Shown here: in pieces, positions 44,149 through 53,200 of the stretch
How positions within the stretch are numbered: position 1 is the stretch's first letter
How the letters are laid out: every line of letters starts with the position of its first letter
Source: an uncultured Clostridia bacterium
GTDB taxonomy: Bacteria; Bacillota; Clostridia; Oscillospirales; Acutalibacteraceae
NCBI GenBank assembly: GCA_947627135.1
Contig: CANQUV010000001.1
Span: forward strand, 62,001 to 126,000
Length of the DNA: 64,000 nt
Direction: 5' to 3'
Notes under the pieces: generated by a model
Told to the model about the DNA's origin: nothing
The model's database searches: none
The model's input: the letters and a program-made list of their open reading frames with translations, nothing else
Made by a program: the position numbers and the translations under genes

Positions 44149-44583
44149 ATGATATACAAAATGACGATCAATGAATTAAAATATGTAGCGGAAATGGCTT
44201 CACAAATATGGACAAAACATACTGCCAATGAATTAATCCCTGAATTGGAAGCATCGATATCAGATAATAACAGTGCCATATTTGTAAAATATGCTAATAC
44301 AACTCCCGCAGGTTTTGCTCAATGCTCTTTGCGTAACGATTATGTTGAGGGAACAAACAGCAGTCCTGTTGGATATCTTGAAGGAATTTACGTTAAGCCC
44401 GAATACAGAAATCATGGATATGCCAAGGAACTTCTTAAAGAATGTGAGAAATGGTCAGCAGATAAGGGCTGTACTGAATTTGCAAGCGATTGTGAGCTTT
44501 ATAATACAGATAGTCTTGAATTTCATAAAAACTGCGGTTTTACAGAAGCAAACAGAATTATTTGTTTTACAAAAACGATTTAA
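44149..44583 (+). CDS. AAC(6')-like aminoglycoside N-acetyltransferase
   Basis: A 144-residue GNAT. The stretch from DYVEGTNSSPVGYLEGIYV through YRNHGYAKELL to GCTEFASDCELYN and ANRIICFTK matches the hallmark pattern of AAC(6')-I enzymes, which acetylate the 6'-amine of aminoglycosides with acetyl-CoA. Length (~144-150) also fits. GAGG precedes ATG 44149. Whether it gives resistance or only shares ancestry is not shown by sequence. A related fold can acetylate other amines. Confidence 0.75.
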   Translation: MIYKMTINELKYVAEMASQIWTKHTANELIPELEASISDNNSAIFVKYANTTPAGFAQCSLRNDYVEGTNSSPVGYLEGIYVKPEYRNHGYAKELLKECEKWSADKGCTEFASDCELYNTDSLEFHKNCGFTEANRIICFTKTI

Positions 44584-44653
44584 GATTTAATAATTATTTT
44601 TAAATACATCAAATATAAAATTATATTTTTATTAATATGTTAGGACGATAAAA

Positions 44654-45277
44654 GTGAAAAATCCTTGGGAAAAAATTAAACTTGATGACTATGAAAATCA
44701 TATGAAGCTTGATTCCGTTTATCAGCTTCAAGCTTTAAATGAAATGATGGAAAAACAGTTTAACAAATATTATGTAGAATCAGTTATGATTTTGGGTGTT
44801 GCAGGTGGTAACGGTCTTGAACATATTAATACCGATAAATTTAAAAAAGTTTACGGTATAGATATTAACAAGGATTATTTAAGTGAATGTCAAAAACGCT
44901 TTAACAACTTAAATACTGTTCTTACTCTTTTGTGCATAGATTTAACAAATGATATTTCTGTTTTACCAAATGCAGATTTACTAATTGCTAATCTTTTAAT
45001 TGAATACATAGGTTATGAGCATTTTAAAAAAGTAATTAAAAAAGTTAAAGCTGAATTTGTATCATGCATTGTTCAAATAAATACAGACGACACTTTTGTA
45101 TCTAATTCTCCGTATTTGCATATATTTAATGATTTAAAAAAAGTACATTGTCAGATAGATGAAAAATCACTCAAAAACGTTATGAAAGAGATTAATTATA
45201 AACATTGCTTTCAAAGTGAAAAGTTGCTTCCAAACGGTAAAAAATTATTAAGAATTGATTTTAAAAAATCAGTGTGA
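44654..45277 (+). CDS. Class I SAM-dependent methyltransferase
   Basis: A 207-residue protein starting at GTG 44654. VMILGVAGGNGLEHI is the SAM-binding motif I, VYGIDINKDYLSEC motif II and LLCIDLTND motif III. The C-terminal region is alpha/beta and its substrate is unknown. It lies 70 bases after the AAC(6')-like gene and may be cotranscribed. Confidence 0.8.
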   Translation: MKNPWEKIKLDDYENHMKLDSVYQLQALNEMMEKQFNKYYVESVMILGVAGGNGLEHINTDKFKKVYGIDINKDYLSECQKRFNNLNTVLTLLCIDLTNDISVLPNADLLIANLLIEYIGYEHFKKVIKKVKAEFVSCIVQINTDDTFVSNSPYLHIFNDLKKVHCQIDEKSLKNVMKEINYKHCFQSEKLLPNGKKLLRIDFKKSV

Positions 45278-45353
45278 TACACGCAAATTTCGTACATAAA
45301 AAGTCGGGTCAATATATTTATTCCTGATATAATTGTAATTGGGAAGTGAAATT

Positions 45354-46196
45354 ATGGATATTCTTAAACAAATTAACGAAGCTGTAAAATATATTGAAAC
45401 GCATTTATGTGATGAAATTGATATGAACAGACTTTCCGAAATTGCTCTTTATCCGGCTGACAGCTTTAAAAGATTTTTCAGATATATGACCGGTATGACT
45501 GTTTCAGAGTATATAAGAAAGCGTAGATTAACTTTAGCGGCATACGAGCTTCAAAAAACTAATATAAAGGTGATTGACGTTGCTATAAAATACGGTTACA
45601 ATAATTCTGATTCATTTTCAAGAGCATTTTTAAAGCAACACGGTGTTTTGCCTACTATGGCACGAAAAAGCTATACATCACTGAAAGTATATCCTCCTGC
45701 TTCCTTTCATATTACAATCAAAGGAGCAAAGGAAATGAATTTTAAAATTATTAACTCAGAAGAAATCAAATTAAAGGGTTTATCAAGAAAATTCAGCGGA
45801 AAAGCCGCCAATAGGTTTGAACAGGAACATATTATGTGGGCAGACCATCACGACGATATACAAAATAAAGTCTGCCAAAAAATTGAAGGGGTATGGTACG
45901 GAATATGGAATAAGGGCGTTTATTCTATTGCTAAAAAGACTGGAGAAGTTGACAATAGTCAACTTGAAAGCATTAAAATTCCGTCCGGAAAATATGCTGT
46001 ATTCAGTACAAATTGCGGAGGCTTTGCAGGAGATGAACTTCCTAAACTACGTTCGCAAATTTTTGAAAATTGGCTTGTAGATTCAGGATATATTCAAACT
46101 GATGACTATGAAATTGAAATATATTATCTTTTTTCCAAATCCGAAAAACACAAACGACATTATGAAATATGGATACCTGTTGAAACAGTACAATAA
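45354..46196 (+). CDS. AraC-family regulator with GyrI-like effector domain
   Basis: A 280-residue protein from ATG 45354 (GGGAAG upstream). The N-terminal double HTH (IEMNRLSEI-type region then FKRFFRYMTGMTVSEYIRKRRLTLAAYELQ and VIDVAIKYGYNNSDSFSRAF) is the AraC DNA-binding domain. The C-terminal ~160 residues are a GyrI-like effector-binding fold as in Rob-type regulators. Such proteins sense hydrophobic or cationic compounds. It may control the upstream plus-strand genes. Confidence 0.85.
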   Translation: MDILKQINEAVKYIETHLCDEIDMNRLSEIALYPADSFKRFFRYMTGMTVSEYIRKRRLTLAAYELQKTNIKVIDVAIKYGYNNSDSFSRAFLKQHGVLPTMARKSYTSLKVYPPASFHITIKGAKEMNFKIINSEEIKLKGLSRKFSGKAANRFEQEHIMWADHHDDIQNKVCQKIEGVWYGIWNKGVYSIAKKTGEVDNSQLESIKIPSGKYAVFSTNCGGFAGDELPKLRSQIFENWLVDSGYIQTDDYEIEIYYLFSKSEKHKRHYEIWIPVETVQ

Positions 46197-46236
46197 AATT
46201 TAAGACTAAATAATTATAAAATTAAATTTTTTTGAA

Positions 46237-46293
46237 TTAACAGAAAGCAAAAAAAAATGCCAATAAAATTACAAATAATTTATTTAATAACAT
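46237..46293 (-). CDS. 18-residue hydrophobic peptide
   Basis: ATG 46293 with GAGGTG 5 bases upstream, TAA at 46237-46239; the peptide is MLLNKLFVILLAFFFAFC. It is one hydrophobic stretch, like type I toxin or small membrane peptides. It is so short that chance is possible; the good ribosome site is the main support. Confidence 0.3.
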   Translation of the reverse strand: MLLNKLFVILLAFFFAFC

Positions 46294-46544
46294 ACTGGCA
46301 CCTCATTTTAAAATGTTACTAGTTATGTTTTTAATTTAATACAATGAAAATTAAAAAATATGCGTTTATTAATGAATTTTCCATTTTTCATACTTTTAGT
46401 ATCACAATAGAAAAATAATATGTTTATCATGGAAAAGTAACTTTTTCCATATTGTTTATAAGGTTCTTTACCTTAACATTAAATAAATATTATTGTAGAT
46501 TTTTTATTAGATTAAATATTTTTTGAATGTGTATTAAAAAATTG

Positions 46545-46580
46545 GTCACAGTAGAGATATAACTCTGCTGTGACTTTTTC
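46545..46580 (+). terminator. Rho-independent terminator
   Basis: GTCACAGTAGAG (46545-46556) pairs with CTCTGCTGTGAC (46563-46574), loop 6, then TTTTTCTTTT. Probably ends the AraC-side transcript. Confidence 0.75.
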
Positions 46581-46865
46581 TTTTAAACCTTTGATTGTAT
46601 TTATAACCGGTTTAACATTGTTTCTTGTGCTTCTCATATAATTTTCTATACTGTTGTCATAAAACCTATAAAAAAATATGTATTCGTAGAACACCATTAT
46701 TTTAAATCATTTCTTACAAAAATTGTAGTATATATCTTAATTTTTATATGCTATACTTTTATTAAAAATGGGAATATTACTTTTAGGAAATTACTGATAG
46801 GTAAATTTTCAAAAATTAATATTCTATAAATAACAATGTACAAGTAATTTTTAAGCTACTATATC

Positions 46866-46896
46866 CTTTTCGTAAAGTGCCAACTTGACGAAAAAA
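46866..46896 (+). repeat. Left 31-bp inverted repeat
   Basis: Exact reverse complement of 48258-48288. Expected recombinase crossover site. Confidence 0.95.
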
Positions 46897-46930
46897 AGAA
46901 GTATCAAAATTATTTTGATACTTCTTTTTA
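46892..46930. terminator. Bidirectional terminator inside the switch
   Basis: AAGAAGTATCAAAA and TTGATACTTCTT (about 46897-46927) with A and T runs on both sides. It ends the recombinase transcript and, after inversion, would sit upstream of the target gene. Confidence 0.8.
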
Positions 46931-46945
46931 TTAATTTTCTAATAG

Positions 46946-48079
46946 TTAATGTTTTAACAACAAATCAAGCTTATTAATGCAATCTCTTTTTAAATTAAGT
47001 GATGAATGAACATATCTATCCAATGTTATCTTAACACTGGAGTGTCCAAGAAGTTCACTTAATGTTTTTATATCAAAGCCCAATTCAATACAACGTGTTG
47101 CAAATGTATGACGAAGTGAATGAAAGTTAGCTTTATCTATCATACTATCCGCAAGATAACCTTTGAACTTATTTTGCATTGTTCTTGGTTCAATATATGT
47201 TTTACTCATGCCTGTAAGTAGATAACATTCCGGTTTTGCTATAAACTGTTTTAGAACAGAAACAATACTGTCTTGCAGGGGAATAATTCTACATGATGAA
47301 TCGCTTTTAGGTTCTGTTATAACAATATGAGTTTTTGTTGTTTTATTATAATCTGTACATTGAATTCTTTGCATAGTTTTAGTTATTCTTATAGTTTTAT
47401 CTTTTAATGAAATATCTTGCCACTTTAAAGCACACAACTCTCCTATCCTAATCCCTGTAAAAAGACAAAGAAGAACTCCTAACTTATATCTTTCTGTATT
47501 AGTTAATAAAGTTTTTATTAATCTTTTTTCTTCGTCAACTGAAAGTACACGCATTTCATGATTTTTCTTTCTGATTGTTAAACTTTCAAAATGACAATTA
47601 ATTTTAACCCCGTCTGAATGTGCATATTTTATCGTATTCTTTATTATAATTAAAAAATCTGAAACTGTTTTCGGAGATAGTCCTTTGCCAGTTTGCAAAT
47701 TGCCATTTTCAAGTTTTTGAGAAATAAATTTTTCAATTAATGCAGTTGTAATTTCTGTAATTTTAATACTTCCAAGTGCAGGCTTTATGTGATTATCAAT
47801 AGAATTTTTGTATCTAATATATGTTGATTCTTTTACTCTGGATTTAGAAACAGATAACCATTCATCAAGCCAAAAAGAAAAATTAGATGTTTGTTTGAAA
47901 GTTTTGAGTTTTTTGTTAAGTAAATCAGTTTTTGCAAATAAAAATTTTGATTTTTTTCTTTTGTAAGTTATTGTATATAATGAAGTAGATTTTTCTTTGC
48001 CATTAATGTTATGCAAAAAATAATTAATTTTTTGATCATTACTTTTTTTATTATAATTATTCTCGTTTATTTTTAACAT
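46946..48079 (-). CDS. Tyrosine recombinase of the promoter switch
   Basis: A 377-residue protein. A charged N-terminus of ~65 residues is followed by a SAM-like core-binding domain (FSFWLDEWLSVSKSRVKESTYIRY) and the catalytic domain: R in FTGIRIGELCAL, HSLRHTFATRC, LGHSSVKITLDRYVH with the nucleophile Tyr in the last motif. AAAGG lies before ATG 48079. Its position between inverted repeats that it probably recognises makes it a self-contained invertase. The same enzyme class drives phase variation in gut bacteria. Confidence 0.9.
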   Translation of the reverse strand: MLKINENNYNKKSNDQKINYFLHNINGKEKSTSLYTITYKRKKSKFLFAKTDLLNKKLKTFKQTSNFSFWLDEWLSVSKSRVKESTYIRYKNSIDNHIKPALGSIKITEITTALIEKFISQKLENGNLQTGKGLSPKTVSDFLIIIKNTIKYAHSDGVKINCHFESLTIRKKNHEMRVLSVDEEKRLIKTLLTNTERYKLGVLLCLFTGIRIGELCALKWQDISLKDKTIRITKTMQRIQCTDYNKTTKTHIVITEPKSDSSCRIIPLQDSIVSVLKQFIAKPECYLLTGMSKTYIEPRTMQNKFKGYLADSMIDKANFHSLRHTFATRCIELGFDIKTLSELLGHSSVKITLDRYVHSSLNLKRDCINKLDLLLKH

Positions 48080-48206
48080 AAAACCAACCTTTCTTTATAT
48101 AATATTGGTGATATAATATAAATAAAAATTCATTTAAAAACTATTTTAAATATAATCACCTTTTTAATATTACTTTATTTTTAAAACATTGTCATTTCAA
48201 ATTAAT

Positions 48207-48235
48207 TTGACAAGCATATTTATTAAGTTTATAAT
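48207..48235 (+). promoter_or_regulatory. Perfect outward promoter in the switch
   Basis: TTGACA (48207-48212), 17-base spacer, TATAAT (48230-48235). The -10 ends 22 bases before the right inverted repeat. Expected start ~48242, giving a ~130-base leader that includes the inverted repeat before GTG 48373. Confidence 0.85.
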
Positions 48236-48257
48236 TATTTTGTTGTTATGTGCAGTA

Positions 48258-48288
48258 TTTTTTCGTCAAGTTGGCACTTTACGAAAAG
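48258..48288 (+). repeat. Right 31-bp inverted repeat
   Basis: Exact reverse complement of 46866-46896. Confidence 0.95.
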
Positions 48289-48372
48289 AAAGTAATGATT
48301 TTATAAATCTATAAATTGATGACGGCATGGTTAAATGTTATTAAAATGTATAAGATTTACAAGGAGACAAAC

Positions 48373-51300
48373 GTGAAGGTTGTTTATAAAAAGATCATCT
48401 TATTAGCAATTATGCTGATAAGTTTTATTGCGTCTGTATATTTTGGATATTGTTTTTTATTTCAAAAAAATAGTGATATTACAGATTTTTCAAATAGAAT
48501 TATATCTATTGCATCATACAAAAATATTGATATATCTGAAGTCGTAAAACAATACTATATTTTTTTAGTTTTATGTTCAATTTTTGTTATTTGCCTATGT
48601 TTTTTATTTCATAAACATATAATTTCATTTATTAAAAAAATAATCAGATATATTATAAGAATAATTGACTATCTTGTTAATAAATATATTTTGTTGAGTA
48701 TCTGCATTTCTTTATCGTGTGCTATACCAGTATATATTTATCTTTCAAACTATTCATCTCTTAATACCTTTTTTGCTATTATTATTTCAATTGTTGTTTT
48801 TTCTGTTATTTTTTTAATCATAAAGCTATTGTTAAAAAATTTTTTAAAAAATAATTTTAGAGATAGTATAGATTTAGTTTCTGCAATTTCCATAATAGAA
48901 TTGTTTATCTGTATATACTCATTTTGCATAAATAGCATTAAATTTTGTTTATTGAGTATTATTTTTTGTAATTTTATTATTATTGCAGTTTATTTTTTAA
49001 ATAAAAAATGTATTTTTAATTGGAATATAAATATTTTTACTCTCTGGTTAAGCAGTTTTCTGTGTGAATATATTTCTTTAAGCATCTTACTTTCTGTAAT
49101 TACTGCCTATGGAATGCTTATTTCATTATTCTTAACTATTATAGTCAACGGATTAATTTTATTTTTTAAAAGTGAACTATTTGTATTTAAAATTGACAAA
49201 ATAAAAAAATTTATATTTAGTTTATCAATATTTTGTATTTTATTAAATTTACTTATCGAGGTAATATATACATTTAATTCATATAATATAAGTAAAGTTT
49301 ATGGAATAATAACTGTAATAATTACTACCTTAATAGCTATAATACTTTATAAAATTTTCAATAGGAAAAGTATAAACATTAATGACAACATCCTATATCT
49401 TTTAGTATTTTTAGCAGTAATAATTACTGCCTATATGAGAGGAATTCATCCTGAATTTACTTTATCCTTATTTGAGGATGCAAACCATGGCGTGTCCTTT
49501 TCAGAGCTATACTTTTTTGGAGAGTTCCCTATAATTGATTCATTTGATGCACACATGTTAAGTCGATTTGTTTTAATGCAGATATATCAATTAATAAATT
49601 CAGATTACTTAACCACCTTAACTGTACCCTATTCTTACATTATCAATATCTTGATTTTTATATCCTTATTTTACATTTTTAAAGAATTTATTGGCAGTGA
49701 AAAAGCGTTTTTAGTAACTTTAATTTTACCGTTTGCAGATTTGCTTAATATAAGTAATTTTATTAATTATTATTGGCTAGGATTATTTTTAGCAGCTTTT
49801 TATTTATTCTGGTTAAAAAGAATTAACAATAAAAATACAATAATTATTAATTTAATTTTTTGGATAATTTCAGCATTTAGTATTTTTTATATGTTAGATG
49901 TAGGAGCAACATTTGGTATATCTATGATACTTTGCGCCATCATTTATTTTATAAAAAACAAACAATACAAAAAACTTTGCTTGTTTTTTATTACTGGTAT
50001 AATTGTTGCTTTAATGGTTGTTTTGCTAATAGGATTTATTTTTAATAGAGAACAAATAGATTTTAAAGATTGGATAATTAAATTTTTAAATTCTGCTTCA
50101 TCAAATCAAAACTGGGCTTATGGCATTCTTTTTAATAATGTTAAAGGCTTGATTTATTGCATTTTTACTTATTTAATTTTACCGGCTATCACCTTAGCAG
50201 CTGTTTATATTTCTTATAAAAATAATGTTATAAAAAATAAAATCAGTTTATTATTTATGCTTTTATTTGCATTTTTCTTAAATGCATCAAGAATTATAGT
50301 CAGACATAATCTTACAGAAGGTTCAAACGCTTTATTTGTTTTTGAGTTAATCATATTAATAATAGTATTATTAAATGTAGTTAAAACACATATAAATATT
50401 AATAAACATAGAAACTATAAAATTACTTTCACTGCAATTTTATTAATAGTACCATTATTAATTTTTTATCCATATATTGGATTTGGAAACAATATAATTA
50501 ATAGACTTAATATAAATTTAAATAATTTATCAAGTTCAGTAAACAACACATTATCAAGTAATAATAAATCGGAACTTAACAATAAACAAAAAGCAACAGT
50601 AAATGAATTAAAGCAATTTTTTAATTTAACTTTAAATGATAATGAGACTTATCTGGATTTTACAAACAATACTGAATTATACGCTTTATTGGGTTTAAAT
50701 AATCCCGTCTATGTAAATCAATCTCCCGGTCTTGTTAACGGAGAAAAGGGGCAGACAGAGTTTATAGATGAATTAAAGGGTAAAAACATTCCATTTGCAT
50801 TAATGCCATTAAAAAATGTAAATTTATCATATTCACTTGATGGTATTTTAAACTCGGACAGATATTATCTTATAACTGAATACATTTGCAACAATTATAC
50901 ACCTTTATGCAAAGTAAATAATTATGCAGTTTGGTGTATAAAAAGCCGATATTCATATTATACTGATTTAATAGGAAATCAATATGAATTATTAACCGAT
51001 TGCTTTTACTGTGATAATGATTATTATATTCATAATCTGGGGCTTATTCCTTACTTATGGTCAAATTACGATTCACCTGATAGTGTTTTATCCGATAAAA
51101 CAGAATTAAAAAAAATTAATAATAGCAATTACTTTATTAATCATAGCTTAATCAATGAAAACGAAGGTAATTATTTAATATTTGACATTACTTCAAATTC
51201 AGATACTAATATTGACTTTACCTTATTTAATAATTCTAATAATATCAAAAAGCAGATTTTATATAATTTTTCATTAATTGAAGGCAGAAATACATATAAG

Positions 51301-51423
51301 CTTCGGATAAGCAGTGATATCACATGGCATTTAAAATTATTGGATATTATTCAAATTGAAAATAACAAGGACTTTTTAATAAATAGTATATCTATATGTA
51401 GTGGAGATATAGTAAATTCATAA
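48373..51423 (+). CDS. Large polytopic GT-C-like membrane protein under the switch
   Basis: A 1016-residue protein from GTG 48373, which has AAGGAG 6 bases upstream; earlier TTG/ATG starts at 48316-48319 have no site. The first ~660 residues contain at least 14 hydrophobic segments. A conserved-looking loop (HPEFTLSLFEDANHGVSFSELYFFGE...DSFDAHMLSR) near residues ~350-400 has the acidic residues expected in GT-C-type glycosyltransferases. The C-terminal ~330 residues are an extracytoplasmic beta-rich domain. Such proteins build or modify surface polysaccharides. The gene is alone, directly downstream of the invertible promoter, so a phase-variable surface structure is the likely result. Extreme A/T and Ile/Asn/Phe content. 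Confidence 0.75.
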   Translation: MKVVYKKIILLAIMLISFIASVYFGYCFLFQKNSDITDFSNRIISIASYKNIDISEVVKQYYIFLVLCSIFVICLCFLFHKHIISFIKKIIRYIIRIIDYLVNKYILLSICISLSCAIPVYIYLSNYSSLNTFFAIIISIVVFSVIFLIIKLLLKNFLKNNFRDSIDLVSAISIIELFICIYSFCINSIKFCLLSIIFCNFIIIAVYFLNKKCIFNWNINIFTLWLSSFLCEYISLSILLSVITAYGMLISLFLTIIVNGLILFFKSELFVFKIDKIKKFIFSLSIFCILLNLLIEVIYTFNSYNISKVYGIITVIITTLIAIILYKIFNRKSININDNILYLLVFLAVIITAYMRGIHPEFTLSLFEDANHGVSFSELYFFGEFPIIDSFDAHMLSRFVLMQIYQLINSDYLTTLTVPYSYIINILIFISLFYIFKEFIGSEKAFLVTLILPFADLLNISNFINYYWLGLFLAAFYLFWLKRINNKNTIIINLIFWIISAFSIFYMLDVGATFGISMILCAIIYFIKNKQYKKLCLFFITGIIVALMVVLLIGFIFNREQIDFKDWIIKFLNSASSNQNWAYGILFNNVKGLIYCIFTYLILPAITLAAVYISYKNNVIKNKISLLFMLLFAFFLNASRIIVRHNLTEGSNALFVFELIILIIVLLNVVKTHININKHRNYKITFTAILLIVPLLIFYPYIGFGNNIINRLNINLNNLSSSVNNTLSSNNKSELNNKQKATVNELKQFFNLTLNDNETYLDFTNNTELYALLGLNNPVYVNQSPGLVNGEKGQTEFIDELKGKNIPFALMPLKNVNLSYSLDGILNSDRYYLITEYICNNYTPLCKVNNYAVWCIKSRYSYYTDLIGNQYELLTDCFYCDNDYYIHNLGLIPYLWSNYDSPDSVLSDKTELKKINNSNYFINHSLINENEGNYLIFDITSNSDTNIDFTLFNNSNNIKKQILYNFSLIEGRNTYKLRISSDITWHLKLLDIIQIENNKDFLINSISICSGDIVNS

Positions 51424-51531
51424 AAATTATAAGAAAATTAAAATTAATCCCTGATTTAATATTGTGTTTTAAATTACTATATTACAGTCTATTTACAAAA
51501 TAAAATTTATTAAAAATCTAAACAATTAAAA

Positions 51532-51612
51532 AGGACAAGCTACGCTGAACCGCACTAAATTATGCTTTATACACAATCTGTGCTGGTTCCATTCAGCCTG
51601 TCCTCTTTTATT
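51532..51612 (+). terminator. Long hairpin terminator
   Basis: AGGACA...GCT...GAACC...GCAC from 51532 pairs imperfectly with GTGC...GGTTCCATTCAGC...TGTCCT ending ~51604, followed by CTTTTATTT. It closes the membrane-protein transcript. Confidence 0.6.
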
Positions 51613-51694
51613 TACATCATATAAATCTTAGAATGCTTTTCTATATAGTTGTAAATTTAAAAACTATATATTCATAATAACCTTTTAATATAAA

Positions 51695-52366
51695 TCAATA
51701 TTTTTCTGCTACTTCGCCATGCTTTTTATAAATGCTGTTTTCCGGAACATATCCTCTTACCATTGAAAGAGGGTAAACATTTGTTCCTCTGCCAATTACA
51801 GTTCCGGGATTTAAAACGCTGTTACAGCCGACCTCTACATTATCTCCAATCATAGCACCGAACTTTTTAACGCCTGTTTCTAACTTTTTACCGTTAAAAC
51901 AAACTGTGACAAGGCTTTTATCAGACTTTAAGTTAGATGTAATAACACCTGCTCCCGTATGAGATTTATAACCTAGTATGCTATCTCCGACATAGTTATA
52001 ATGAGGAGCTTGAACACAATTAAACAAAATGGAGTTTTTAAGCTCTGTGGAATTTCCTACGACTGTATTTTCTCCTACAATTGCACTTCCTCTTATAAAA
52101 GCACAATGTCGTATCTCTGCATTATCACAAATAATTAACGGACCATGCAGATATGCAGAGGGCGCCACTGTTGCAGTTTTTGCGATCCAGATATCCTCTC
52201 CTATTTTATAATACTTTTCCAAATCAAGCGTTTGTCCCATTTCGAGAATAAAATCATTAATTTTAGGCAAAACCTCCCACGGATATGTTACACTTTCAAA
52301 TAACGGTTTTGCAATAGTTTGTTCATAATCAAACAAATTAACTGCTTTTAATTTTTCCACTTTCAT
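51695..52366 (-). CDS. Left-handed beta-helix acyltransferase/sugar-nucleotide-type protein
   Basis: A ~223-residue protein. Residues ~60-210 consist of hexapeptide repeats (IARKTATVAPSAYLHG-like, AEIRHCAFIRGSAIVGENTVVGNSTELKNSILF, GDNVEVGCNSVLNPGTVIGRG) as in the C-terminal half of GlmU-type enzymes. The nucleotidyltransferase half is absent. It is likely an acetyl- or acyl-transferase for sugar nucleotides or a nucleotidyltransferase partner. The start is ATG 52366; GGAGG is only 2 bases away, so GTG 52360 is possible. Confidence 0.8.
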   Translation of the reverse strand: MKVEKLKAVNLFDYEQTIAKPLFESVTYPWEVLPKINDFILEMGQTLDLEKYYKIGEDIWIAKTATVAPSAYLHGPLIICDNAEIRHCAFIRGSAIVGENTVVGNSTELKNSILFNCVQAPHYNYVGDSILGYKSHTGAGVITSNLKSDKSLVTVCFNGKKLETGVKKFGAMIGDNVEVGCNSVLNPGTVIGRGTNVYPLSMVRGYVPENSIYKKHGEVAEKY

Positions 52367-52380
52367 TTCCTCCAAAATAT

Positions 52381-52611
52381 TTAATCTTCAAAAAACAACC
52401 AGTTGCCGTATTCATCCTTGCCGGCAATAAATTCCAGCTTTTTCTTTCCGTACTCAATGTAATAGGATGAAAAGCTGTACATTTTTCCGTTTTCAGGATT
52501 TATAACGCTTGCACATTTTCCTCCTGAATACCATTTATATCTAAAAAGGTCAATGCCTTTAATGCAAAAAATTTCATCTTTTGTCCTGCCTATAAAATTA
52601 TGTAATTTCAT
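52381..52611 (-). CDS. Small hypothetical protein
   Basis: A 76-residue, mixed alpha/beta protein from ATG 52611 (GGAGTGA 5 bases upstream). It has several aromatics (YKWYSGGKCASV, YSFSSYYIEYGKKK) and an acidic end. No family recognised. It overlaps the end of the PAP2 gene by 14 bases and lies 14 bases before the beta-helix gene, so it is in the same operon. Confidence 0.6.
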   Translation of the reverse strand: MKLHNFIGRTKDEIFCIKGIDLFRYKWYSGGKCASVINPENGKMYSFSSYYIEYGKKKLEFIAGKDEYGNWLFFED

Positions 52612-53176
52612 TTTTATCACTCCGAACACCTAAATTATCTATTTTATTTTGCCATCCGAACTTTTTAAACAACCAGCATGTAAATAATGCACATAAAACG
52701 CCCAGAAGAATTCCGCACAAAACATCAGTTGGAAAATGCACATAATTATAAAGACGTGAAAATGCAATTAACGATGCAATAACAAGCGCAGCTATACCAA
52801 AACGTTTATTCATTTTTAAAAGTACCGTTGCCGCTGCAAATGACGAGCAGCTATGTCCTGACGGAAAGCTATAACTATTTGGTTTTGTGATAATCATATC
52901 AATATCAACAATATAACAAGGACGATCTCTGCAAACAATATTCTTAACTGCAAGTTCACCTATAAGATAACCTAAAAGCATTGTGAAAAGCAACATTATT
53001 CCCCAGCTTCTTGTTTTTCTGAAGAAAAGCATTATCAATCCAATTACAATCCAAACTATTCCAACATTACCTATACTGCTGAAAAAGGGCATAACAATAT
53101 CAAAAAACGTGCATTTTAAAAATTCCCGAATAAAATTAAGAATTGCAAAATCAATTTGGGTTATAAAATCAAACAT
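52598..53176 (-). CDS. PAP2-type phosphatase (undecaprenyl-diphosphatase-like)
   Basis: A 192-residue membrane protein with the three PAP2 signatures: KNIVCRDRP, PSGHSCSSFA and SRLYNYVHFPTDVLCG, in a five-to-six-TM topology. It likely hydrolyses lipid pyrophosphates such as undecaprenyl pyrophosphate or phosphatidic acid. GAGG precedes ATG 53176. Confidence 0.85.
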   Translation of the reverse strand: MFDFITQIDFAILNFIREFLKCTFFDIVMPFFSSIGNVGIVWIVIGLIMLFFRKTRSWGIMLLFTMLLGYLIGELAVKNIVCRDRPCYIVDIDMIITKPNSYSFPSGHSCSSFAAATVLLKMNKRFGIAALVIASLIAFSRLYNYVHFPTDVLCGILLGVLCALFTCWLFKKFGWQNKIDNLGVRSDKNEIT

Positions 53177-53200
53177 ATATAATTTTCCTCAATTTATTTG

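Larger units (their letters stand above)
46197..46865. other. AT-rich intergenic region left of the switch
   Basis: About 670 bases. It holds an 18-codon hydrophobic frame (46237-46293), a strong plus-strand terminator (46545-46580) and a 61-codon minus-strand frame at 46512-46697 which overlaps that hairpin and is not called. Nothing else seen. Confidence 0.5.
46866..48288. mobile_element. Invertible promoter cassette (recombinase plus 31-bp inverted repeats)
   Basis: A 1,423-bp segment whose ends are perfect 31-bp inverted repeats (46866-46896 and 48258-48288; core GTAAAGTGCCAACTTGACGA). Inside are one tyrosine recombinase gene, a terminator hairpin at the left end and an exact-consensus promoter at the right end that points outwards to the gene at 48373. 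In this orientation the outside gene is ON. Inversion would turn the promoter away and place the terminator in front of the gene. This is the architecture of recombinase-driven phase variation. Confidence 0.85.

Noticed and set aside
46512-46697. 61-codon minus-strand frame
   Set aside because: It overlaps a strong terminator hairpin, has no ribosome site and no recognised family.
46866-48288. Reading the inverted-repeat-flanked recombinase as a simple insertion sequence
   Set aside because: IS elements of this size carry DDE or HUH transposases; a tyrosine recombinase with an outward consensus promoter fits an inversion switch better. No target-site duplication was seen.
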